This document shows, piece after piece, positions 1 through 5,991 of a stretch of DNA of 8,786 nt. The stretch comes from Thermococcus paralvinellae (GTDB lineage Archaea > Methanobacteriota_B > Thermococci > Thermococcales > Thermococcaceae). The DNA lies in assembly GCA_015662175.1 (NCBI GenBank), contig DQUR01000160.1, positions 1 through 8,786 of the forward strand. Reading direction: 5' to 3'. A program made the position numbers and the translations under genes. How positions within the stretch are numbered: the stretch's first letter is position 1; every line of letters begins with the position of its first letter. The notes below the pieces were generated by a model. It did no database searches. It was not told the DNA's origin and saw only the letters and a program-made list of their open reading frames with translations.

Positions 1-203
1 GTTGCTCTAACATAGTCTTCCAAATCCCTAACGTCGTGGAATACATTTTTTCTGTCACTAGGCCCCTCACCTGTATGATCAAAGCCGAACTCTCTATTTT
101 CAAGAGTATCCACAATAAACGATGGGAGTTTTTTAGCGCTCCACTCCTTTGTGTAGTAGAGTTGTCTCTCCTTCTTTGTAACTTCCCTGAAAAGCTCACT
201 CAT
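1..203 (-). CDS. priS: DNA primase small (catalytic) subunit PriS, N-terminal part only
   Basis: This is the 5' end of the gene for the catalytic subunit of the archaeal-eukaryotic primase, which with PriL makes the primers for DNA replication. Sixty-seven codons are visible from an ATG at 203. The translation begins MSELFREVTKKERQLYY and contains FGFDHTGEGPSDRKN, a hallmark stretch of Thermococcales PriS near residues 39-53, followed by RDLEDYVRA. The catalytic Asp-x-Asp motif and zinc-binding part would lie beyond the left edge, so activity cannot be judged here. The ATG overlaps the priL stop codon as ATGA, and a GGAGGAG-like stretch lies just upstream inside the end of priL, so translation is probably coupled to priL. 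No separate promoter was seen between the two genes. Confidence 0.95.
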   Translation of the reverse strand, partial: MSELFREVTKKERQLYYTKEWSAKKLPSFIVDTLENREFGFDHTGEGPSDRKNVFHDVRDLEDYVRA

Positions 204-1390
204 CTTCCACTCCTCCGGCCCTCTTTCTTGCTCTTTAAATGCAACTTCCTTAAATAATATGTGAGAGGATTCTTGATGTATCTACAATCCCTATCTGGTT
301 TGCAGAGTTGAGGTGCATTAGCCCTAATTTTTGAGCAGTTTGGTGGAAAGTACCAAGTGGAGGACCCGCTGTCTTCCAGTGTGGGCTTTGATGTGTACCC
401 AAAGCCAAGATGGTACCATATATTTTTGATTTCATTTGGCTGGTCTTCAAAAAGAGGGGGAGAGCAGCGATTTCCTGCTTCAATGATTACTGGCAGGATC
501 TCTTTTTCAATTATACTCAAGTCTTTTATACAGTCTTTAATCCTCACATTTTTGCTTGGGGGGTTTGGGCATATTCTGGCATAGCTTAGGAATGATGTTA
601 ACAGAACGGTTATGGCATAATTTCTCAATCCGCTAGGTACACCTCTAAGGGCAATTTTAATACATGGGGGAAATAACTCAAACCTCAATGGCTGGGCACT
701 TGTTCTCCCAATTACATCTAGCCTTTTCTTGAAGTGTTCCCTTGCAATTTCGCTTAATCTATTGTAAATTTGGAGATAATACTGGGGGAGCTCATCTTTG
801 AGCTCGTATAACAAATTCACAGCTCTTTCGAAGTTCTTTTCAAAGGATTTCTTCCAGAGTTCTATGACTTGATTCTTGGTCAAATATGCACATCCATTTC
901 TGATGTATATATTTTTTAAACCACCTTCATTTAAACTGAGGAAATCTTTTAGCTTAATTTTATACTTGAGAGCGATTTTTTCCCTGTCTTCTGGAGAGAT
1001 TTCGCTATGAAGTCGTTTTTCAATTATTGTCCGATCTCTCTTGGGTATTTCATTTTCTGTTACCGGTTCAATAGGTATTGAGAGCTCTTCAAAATTTTTG
1101 GTTCTCTCAATTCTGGTAAGATAAATTTTTAAGTTAGCCTCTTTTACAAGTTCCATTTCGAATCCGTATGGAGAGAATGCAAGAGCACCTAAAAGAGCGT
1201 AAAATCCCATTAGATCCTTCCAGTCATTAGCATTTAAAATGTATTCGGGAATTATGGTATTTTTTAGCCATGCAACTCGTTCTAAAGCTAAGTTTATATC
1301 CAAATATGTTGGAATAATTTCCAAAAAGTTGTTGATGTTCCCAAATTCCTCTAATAATTCCCTTGCTCTTTTTCCGAAGGGGTCTAACAT
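200..1390 (-). CDS. priL: DNA primase large (regulatory) subunit PriL
   Basis: PriL is the non-catalytic subunit of the archaeal primase heterodimer; it stabilises PriS and governs primer initiation and length. The 396-residue product matches the usual Thermococcales size (about 400). The N-terminal two thirds is largely helical. The C-terminal part carries the family's iron-sulfur domain: FPPCIKIALRG (Cys243), GNRCSPPLFED (Cys309), NCSKIRANAPQLC (Cys352, Cys363) and Cys369. Four of these are expected to hold a [4Fe-4S] cluster; which four is inferred from family knowledge, not shown by the sequence. The tail is basic (KSKKEGRRSGR). The ATG at 1390 is preceded by AGGTGAGG four bases away, a strong archaeal ribosome binding site. 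The gene runs into priS by an ATGA overlap, giving a priL-priS operon. Confidence 0.95.
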   Translation of the reverse strand: MLDPFGKRARELLEEFGNINNFLEIIPTYLDINLALERVAWLKNTIIPEYILNANDWKDLMGFYALLGALAFSPYGFEMELVKEANLKIYLTRIERTKNFEELSIPIEPVTENEIPKRDRTIIEKRLHSEISPEDREKIALKYKIKLKDFLSLNEGGLKNIYIRNGCAYLTKNQVIELWKKSFEKNFERAVNLLYELKDELPQYYLQIYNRLSEIAREHFKKRLDVIGRTSAQPLRFELFPPCIKIALRGVPSGLRNYAITVLLTSFLSYARICPNPPSKNVRIKDCIKDLSIIEKEILPVIIEAGNRCSPPLFEDQPNEIKNIWYHLGFGYTSKPTLEDSGSSTWYFPPNCSKIRANAPQLCKPDRDCRYIKNPLTYYLRKLHLKSKKEGRRSGR

Positions 1391-1445
1391 GGCCTCACCT
1401 TATGGGGCTTATTAGTTTGGGCATTAAAACTCTTATGCTCTTTTG

Positions 1446-1457
1446 CTTTTTAAAAAG
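1446..1457 (-). promoter_or_regulatory. Putative TATA-box promoter for priL-priS
   Basis: The palindromic CTTTTTAAAAAG lies about 56-67 bases upstream of the priL ATG. A TATA box here would place transcription start near 1425, giving a leader of roughly 35 bases that includes the AGGTGAGG ribosome binding site. The assignment rests on position and AT-richness only; the less distinct TTTTAATG nearer the gene is an alternative. Confidence 0.4.
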
Positions 1458-1531
1458 ATGCGGAGAGTTTCTTAAATTTGCAAAATTAACAACAGGACTT
1501 GCAAAAAGTGCAGAAAACTTAAAAATTTACT

Positions 1532-1547
1532 CCAAAAATTTTATATT
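1532..1547 (+). promoter_or_regulatory. Putative BRE/TATA promoter of the KaiC-like operon
   Basis: CCAAAAA followed by TTTATATT (TATA at 1540-1547) matches the archaeal purine-rich BRE plus TATA pattern well. Spacing of about 25 bases predicts transcription start near 1568-1570 and a leader of around 70 bases before the ATG at 1638. This is longer than typical in this group, and the leader holds two tiny open frames. Confidence 0.5.
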
Positions 1548-1573
1548 GTTAACAGTCCAAAAATAAATTGGTC

Positions 1574-1632
1574 ATGACAAAGTGGAGAGGGAATGATGTA
1601 ATAAGGAGATGAATGTTATGATATCAGGGTGA
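1574..1632 (+). other. Leader with two stacked tiny open frames, possible upstream ORFs
   Basis: ATG at 1574 opens a 12-codon frame (MTKWRGNDVIRR) whose TGA at 1610-1612 overlaps an ATG at 1609. That second frame (MNVMISG) ends in a TGA at 1630-1632 overlapping a GTG at 1629, which is in frame with the KaiC-like gene. The frames are linked by 4-base overlaps (ATGA, then GTGA). The predicted transcription start lies just before the first ATG. Frames this short arise easily by chance, and only AAGGAG (too close to the second ATG) resembles a ribosome binding site, so function is speculative. Confidence 0.15.
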
Positions 1633-1637
1633 TTAAT

Positions 1638-2387
1638 ATGACTGAATCTTATGTAATAAAAAGAGTTAAAAGTGGTATTCCTGGTTTTGATGAGCTAATT
1701 GAAGGAGGATTTCCTGAGAATACAACTGTACTAGTAACGGGTGGTACAGGTACCGGTAAAACCACTTTTGGAGCTCAATTTATATATAAAGGTGCGGAGG
1801 ATTATGGGGAACCGGGAGTTTTTGTCACCTTAGAAGAGAGGGTAAAAGACCTTAGAAGAGAAATGCGGTCTTTTGGTTGGGATTTTAAGAAATATGAAAA
1901 ACAAGGTCTAATTGCCATTGTCGATGGTGTTAGTTCAAGCGTTGGTTTGCCTTCAGAAGAAAGATTTGCTCTTGAGGATAAGTTTAACATAGACAATTTT
2001 CTTCGGTATATTTATAGGGTTGTAAATGCTATAAACGCAAAACGGTTGGTTATTGATTCCGTTCCTTCAATAGCATTTAGGCTTAAGGAAGAGAAAGAAA
2101 TTAGAGAAGTCCTTCTAAAATTAAATACAATACTCCTAGAGATGGGAGTTACAACAATTTTAACTACGGAAGCTCCAGATCCAAATGCCGGAAGAATAAG
2201 TAGATATGGAATTGAAGAATACATTGCAAGAGGCGTTGTTATTCTTGACCTCCAAGAGAGAAACATTGAACTGAAGAGGTATTTACTCATCAGAAAAATG
2301 CGTGAAACAAAACACTCAATGAGAAAGTATCCCTTTGAAATAACTAGCCATGGAATAGTTGTTTATCCAAGTGGAGAAATCTATTAA
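1638..2387 (+). CDS. KaiC-like RecA-superfamily ATPase, catalytically complete
   Basis: This is a single-domain KaiC/RadA-type ATPase of 249 residues, from a family abundant in Thermococcales, for example the PH0284 type, whose cellular roles are mostly unknown. Residues in order: RVKSGIPGFDELIEGGFP at the N-terminus; Walker A GTGTGKTT at 36-43; the KaiC catalytic glutamate pair in VTLEERVKDL (Glu66-Glu67); FGWDF; Walker B RLVIDS with Asp140; and the conserved C-terminal run RKMRETKHSMRKYPFEI. All residues needed for ATP hydrolysis are present. It has no signal peptide or membrane segment, so it should be cytosolic. I chose the ATG at 1638 because GGGTGAT sits four bases upstream; an in-frame GTG at 1629 would add three residues and bury that site. 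The gene is divergent from priL and is followed after 27 bases by a degenerate paralogue, probably in the same operon. Confidence 0.9.
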   Translation: MTESYVIKRVKSGIPGFDELIEGGFPENTTVLVTGGTGTGKTTFGAQFIYKGAEDYGEPGVFVTLEERVKDLRREMRSFGWDFKKYEKQGLIAIVDGVSSSVGLPSEERFALEDKFNIDNFLRYIYRVVNAINAKRLVIDSVPSIAFRLKEEKEIREVLLKLNTILLEMGVTTILTTEAPDPNAGRISRYGIEEYIARGVVILDLQERNIELKRYLLIRKMRETKHSMRKYPFEITSHGIVVYPSGEIY

Positions 2388-2414
2388 ACTCAAATTCATG
2401 AGAGGTGTTTTTGC

Positions 2415-3178
2415 TTGGTTCAAAATCTCCTTGACATGTATGCAGATTTCGAAAGGCATGTAGAAAGGGTGCCAACCGGAATGATAGATGATCCCATAAT
2501 GGGGGGCATTCCTAAAGGAAGTGTTGTTCTGCTTATTGGGGATCCAAAGTCAGGAAAAACAACTTTCATAAGCCAGTTTATTCATACACAGCTAACTATG
2601 GGATATTCTACAATTTGTATTCTTGTTGACATCTCAAAATATGAGTTTGTAAGTATGCTCTTGACTTCGGATGGGAGTTTATACCATACATTGAGGAGAA
2701 TTTCTTTATACTCGATGCTTATAGTCAAAGATTAAGGGGGCCCCTAGATTCTCCTTTTGATGAAGCTGTTGTTACAGATATCACAGCCACTACCCAGCTT
2801 ATTAGTGCTATAAAAGATATAACACTAAAGATTTTGTCTGAAAAGAGCCCTCCAATGATAACCGGGGTGATATCTTCTCTAACTTCCATATTCTTTGAAA
2901 CGGATAAAAAGCAAATATACAAATTTTTAGAGGATTTAAAAGAACTTGCCCATAGAAATAAGCAAGTTTGGTTGTTGGAAATGAACTCTGGAATTAAAAA
3001 GCCTCATGTTGAAATGATGGTTAAGGCAATAGTTGATGGGGTAATCGAAATGAGATTAATGGAAGAGAACATGACCCTTAAGAGGTATCTAAGGGTTTAT
3101 GGAATGAGAAGAACCAAACATGTTCTCTCTTGGGTACCTTACGAAATAACAGAATCTGGAATTAAGCTTCAACTCTGA
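2415..3178 (+). pseudogene. KaiC-like ATPase paralogue split by a -1 frameshift
   Basis: Two fragments together make one KaiC-like domain. The first frame runs from TTG 2415 to a TAA at 2733-2735, with Walker A GDPKSGKTT at restored residues 42-50. The homologous frame resumes at 2663 with DFGWEFIPYIEE and continues to the TGA at 3176-3178, ending GMRRTKHVLSWVPYEI, which matches the C-terminal KaiC motif of the upstream gene. Restoring one base near 2655-2663 gives 254 residues, close to the 249 of its neighbour, with no other stop. The catalytic Glu pair is replaced by Ile-Ser (in VDISKYEF), and the Walker B Asp by Thr150 (in PPMITGVISS). The TTG start has GAGGTG seven bases upstream; an in-frame ATG at 2436 is an alternative. 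The break may be a real mutation, a sequencing error or, less likely, recoding. No run-type slippery site is present. Confidence 0.85.
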
Positions 3179-3254
3179 TTTTCTGCCCTCCTATTAGTCA
3201 TTCGCTTTTATCGACTTATCCATTAATTTTTAAATCCTTCTTGGTATCATTGTA

Positions 3255-3270
3255 GGAAAAACTTTTTAAA
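3255..3270 (+). promoter_or_regulatory. BRE/TATA promoter giving a leaderless mRNA for the OB-repeat gene
   Basis: GGAAAAAC (BRE-like) followed by TTTTTAAA at 3263-3270 lies about 25 bases ahead of the GTG at 3292. Transcription is therefore expected to start at or within a base or two of the start codon. No ribosome binding site is visible before the GTG, which supports leaderless translation. The rest of the 113-base gap holds T-rich stretches (TTTTAT, AATTTTTAAAT) that could end transcription of the KaiC-like operon, but nothing else recognisable. Confidence 0.6.
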
Positions 3271-3291
3271 GTTGTATGCTAATTTATTATC

Positions 3292-4509
3292 GTGACCAGA
3301 CGAGAAACATATATAATAGTGGTAATAGCGGCAACCCTAATTATGCTGATCGCCATATATTTTATCGGACGTGGGGGATATACAAGCCTTGAAAATGCTC
3401 AAAAAGGTGATATAGTGGTTTTTACTGGCCTTTGCGTTCGTTCCAAGGGTGATTTTAGCGTACTTACAAATGGTCGCGAAACCGTTGCAATTTACAGGAA
3501 TCTAACCGAGGGCAAAGTTTACACCATCAAAGGAAAATTGGCCCATGAGGAAAAGAAGATTTTGTATCCTCTGGAGATCACAGATGGAAACGCTGAAAAG
3601 CTCCATATCTCCAACATATCCGGAGTGTACTGGGTGGATCACAACTGCTACATCCTAATCCCCCAAAAAGTGAAACTTAACAGGTGCCTGGACATTCAAA
3701 AAGGAATCAAAGTGAACGTTAGGGGCATGTTCTATGGAAACACCTTCTATGTCCTCGGCTTTGAAGCGGGAAATTTCCTAGCAGAACCTAGGGATGGTCT
3801 TCCCTATAAGGTCACTGGAGTGGTTCTAGATAATGGAACACCAACAGTAATATGGAACGGACGTGAGAAAATTAAGGTTTATCTCCCATACAGGTTTCAT
3901 CTTAACCTTGGAGACAAAGTCGAAATTCTGGGAATTGCACGGCTTTATTCCACACTCACCCTCTATGTAAACAGTCCAGAGGATGTTAAATTAATTGGAA
4001 AGGCCAGAAGGAGGCCCATTGGCAAAGAGAGTGTTGGCGATATAGCCTATGGAAGTTGTCAGGTCATTAAATCTGGAAGAGGTTTGAGTTTGGATTGCAC
4101 CAATTTAAGGTTGTACTCTTTCCCTGCAAGAACCGGGGACATAATAAAATTCGAGGCTCTCAGAAGGGAAGGCTCTCTTGTGTGCCTAAACTGTTCAGTT
4201 GTCCTTCCACGGGAAAATCTTGAGAACTCAATATGCAACCCGAAGCGTGGGAGGATAGTTAAAATTGAGGGGAAAGTTTCCTGGGTCAAGGTCTATAAAA
4301 ACGGATTTGGGCTGGCCAATATTACAAATAACACTTGCTGGATTTTGCTGAAGCTCAAAAAGTCTTTAAATCTTGAGCTTAGAGAGAATCAAACGGTTAC
4401 AGCTTTTGGAATTTACACCACCTATAGGGAAAAACCCGCCCTTGAGGTGTATTCGAGGGAAGACGTATGTTTGGGGAATTCCTGCTCGGGCTCTCAGCAG
4501 GAACACTAA
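3292..4509 (+). CDS. Membrane-anchored protein with OB-fold-like repeats, cysteine-rich
   Basis: The product has 405 residues. Residues 1-6 are basic or polar, and 7-26 form one hydrophobic segment (IIVVIAATLIMLIAIYFIG), an uncleaved anchor that would leave the rest outside the cell. The remainder is beta-rich and reads as about five repeats of an OB-fold-like unit, near residues 39-83, 108-157, 171-236, 248-304 and 320-389, each starting with a phrase such as GDIVVFTG, YKVTGVVL or GRIVKIEGKVS. There are 11 cysteines (48, 119, 132, 256, 269, 298, 301, 315, 349, 393, 398), suggesting disulfides. The ligand is unknown; OB barrels bind nucleic acids, sugars or proteins. The GTG start is chosen because it keeps the whole anchor and sits where the promoter predicts. 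The 3' end overlaps the TctA-like gene by 43 bases, so the two are probably translated together. Confidence 0.8.
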   Translation: MTRRETYIIVVIAATLIMLIAIYFIGRGGYTSLENAQKGDIVVFTGLCVRSKGDFSVLTNGRETVAIYRNLTEGKVYTIKGKLAHEEKKILYPLEITDGNAEKLHISNISGVYWVDHNCYILIPQKVKLNRCLDIQKGIKVNVRGMFYGNTFYVLGFEAGNFLAEPRDGLPYKVTGVVLDNGTPTVIWNGREKIKVYLPYRFHLNLGDKVEILGIARLYSTLTLYVNSPEDVKLIGKARRRPIGKESVGDIAYGSCQVIKSGRGLSLDCTNLRLYSFPARTGDIIKFEALRREGSLVCLNCSVVLPRENLENSICNPKRGRIVKIEGKVSWVKVYKNGFGLANITNNTCWILLKLKKSLNLELRENQTVTAFGIYTTYREKPALEVYSREDVCLGNSCSGSQQEH

Positions 4510-5618
4510 CTGGAGTAACGCCTGCCCTTCATGTCAACACTCTGGCATCGCTGCTAAATGCATTAAGTAGTTCCAGTGAGTTTGGGTTTGTAATTCTGGT
4601 TTACGTCATGGGGCTAACCCATACATTTTTGGATTCCATACCTTCAACATTCCTTGGCGTCCCCGATGAAGACACTGCGCTGAACATCCTGCCAGCCCAC
4701 AGACTGGTCATTAAGGGAAGGGCATTGGAGGTAATCAACATTTCCCTGAAGGCGAGTCTCTTGGCGGTAATTTTTGCCCTTTTTCTTTTGCCCGTTTATT
4801 TTTTATTGGCTCCCAGGTATGTTCCTAAACTGGGCAGGATCTTTGTATTCTTTTTAGTTTGCTTTTTGGTTTTGACGGAAAAGGGCACAAGGAAAATTTT
4901 CGCCTTGATTGTTATTTTGCTCTCTGGAATTTTGGGAATCTTAATTGACCACCTGCCCCTTCGTGAGCCTTACTTCCATATCTTCGTTGGTTTGTTTGGG
5001 ATTCCCACAATGGTTTATTCTCTTCGCGATAGTTTAGATAGCATTGACATTGGGGATGGCAAGATTAAAATGCCTCGTGCCACTCTATTGAAGTTCTCAT
5101 TTCTTGGCACTGCTTTGGGGATGTTTGCATCGCTCCTCCCAGCGTTTACCTCTTCTCAGGCCGCATTAATCGGAAGCTTCTTCTCAAGGGACGAAAGATC
5201 TTTTCTAACAGTCGCATTTTCGGTAAATACCTCAAATTTTTTCTTTTCACTCTTTAATTTCTACCTCACCGGAAGAACGAGAAATGGGGTAATGGTTCTA
5301 ATTAAGGAAAAGTATTATCTTCTGAGTTCACGTGAAGTCCTAATTTTGACATTGCTGGCCATTGCTGCGGCCTTAATTATAAACCTCTACGGACTGAAAA
5401 TGGCTGAAATAATCGGTGATGCCCTCTTTAGGGTGAATTACGGACTCCTAAACTTTCTGGTCATAGCTTTTGTCGTCATCCTGTCCTTTTATTTTGATGG
5501 GATCATCGGTGTCTTAGTTTTAACGACAGCATCGCTAATAGGCACACTAGCACTATTGTTTAATGTAAAAAGGACGAACTGTATGGGAGTCTTAATGGTA
5601 AAAATAATAACAGGTTAA
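4467..5618 (+). CDS. TctA-family (DUF112-like) multi-pass membrane protein
   Basis: This 383-residue, strongly hydrophobic protein has roughly eight to ten membrane segments. It shows the internally duplicated TctA pattern: GLSAGTLTGVTPALHVN near residues 8-24 and GTALGMFASLLPAFTSSQAA near 214-233, each a small-residue helix leading to a proline. TctA proteins are the large permease subunits of tripartite tricarboxylate transporters. This one is shorter than bacterial TctA (about 500) and resembles the archaeal COG1784-type proteins, for which transport has not been shown to my knowledge. No TctB or TctC partner is in the window. The ATG at 4467 is required to keep the first motif and has GAGGGA six bases upstream, so the 43-base overlap with the preceding gene is real. 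Its TAA uses the same TTAA as the stop of the facing gene. Confidence 0.8.
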   Translation: MFGEFLLGLSAGTLTGVTPALHVNTLASLLNALSSSSEFGFVILVYVMGLTHTFLDSIPSTFLGVPDEDTALNILPAHRLVIKGRALEVINISLKASLLAVIFALFLLPVYFLLAPRYVPKLGRIFVFFLVCFLVLTEKGTRKIFALIVILLSGILGILIDHLPLREPYFHIFVGLFGIPTMVYSLRDSLDSIDIGDGKIKMPRATLLKFSFLGTALGMFASLLPAFTSSQAALIGSFFSRDERSFLTVAFSVNTSNFFFSLFNFYLTGRTRNGVMVLIKEKYYLLSSREVLILTLLAIAAALIINLYGLKMAEIIGDALFRVNYGLLNFLVIAFVVILSFYFDGIIGVLVLTTASLIGTLALLFNVKRTNCMGVLMVKIITG

Positions 5619-5920
5619 GATTTCTCCTTTAAAATTCTCTGAAACTCTACATAATCTGTCACTATCTTCACATTGTCTAGGGTCTCAAAGTAAACTTTTT
5701 TGATTTTAACCTTCTTAGCGGTTGTGTATTTCATTTCAGGAGGATCATAAGAACCGGGTTCAACAATCTCGTCCTCAATTACGTATGTCTTTAACTCGGG
5801 CTGTCCCACATATTTCCAAACCTCATAGAACACCTCTGGAGCGAGGTGGATTTCTCCTTCAATCTCTATATAGTCCGCTCCAATGTCCTCCAGAAACTCT
5901 TTTATAACCTCTAAGTTCAT
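5615..5920 (-). CDS. Conserved-looking hypothetical protein, 101 residues
   Basis: The product is a small acidic, soluble protein of unknown function: MNLEVIKEFLEDIGADY at the N-terminus, then LAPEVFYEVWKYVGQP, a central EIVEPGSYDPPEMKY, and a basic-hydrophobic KKVKIKKVYFETLDNV. The pattern is mixed alpha/beta, with no cysteines, signal peptide or membrane segment. I do not recognise a named family. I chose the ATG at 5920 because TGGTGG lies about four bases upstream; an in-frame ATG at 5938 would add six residues (MYSGGS) and place that site inside the gene. It is divergent from the RlmI-like methyltransferase, with about 70 bases between starts, and convergent with the TctA-like gene. A coding role is supported by a good start site and tight packing. 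Confidence 0.75.
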   Translation of the reverse strand: MNLEVIKEFLEDIGADYIEIEGEIHLAPEVFYEVWKYVGQPELKTYVIEDEIVEPGSYDPPEMKYTTAKKVKIKKVYFETLDNVKIVTDYVEFQRILKEKS

Positions 5921-5953
5921 AGAACCACCACTATACATTTTACATCTTAAGGG

Positions 5954-5965
5954 TTAAATACTTAT
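5954..5965. promoter_or_regulatory. AT-rich element possibly serving divergent promoters
   Basis: TTAAATACTTAT is the only convincing TATA-like element in the 71 bases between the starts at 5920 and 5992. Read on plus (TTAAATAC) it predicts a start near 5980 for the methyltransferase gene; read on minus (GTATTTAA) it predicts a start near 5932 for the small hypothetical gene. Both give short leaders. Whether one element truly serves both directions is inferred. Confidence 0.4.
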
Positions 5966-5991
5966 CGCTCAATTATTATGGGGGGAAGAAA

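Noticed and set aside
1593..1650. ATGATGT followed by CTGA (in ATGACTGAATC), resembling box C and box D of an sRNA
   Set aside because: The last base of box C is wrong, there is no box C'/D' pair with 12-base spacing and no terminal stem; the CTGA lies in the start of the KaiC-like gene.
2736..2744. GGGGGCCCC run as a possible slippery or error-prone site explaining the frameshift
   Set aside because: It lies after the stop of the first frame at 2733-2735, and similarity in the other frame (DFGWEF) already resumes at 2663, so the shift is upstream.
2834..3178. A separate small gene starting at ATG 2834
   Set aside because: No ribosome binding site precedes it, and the same frame continues the KaiC-like domain upstream to 2663; it is the C-terminal part of the broken gene.
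4059..4289. Minus-strand open frame in the OB-repeat gene
   Set aside because: No start site signals and no recognisable protein features; covered by a well-supported gene on the other strand.
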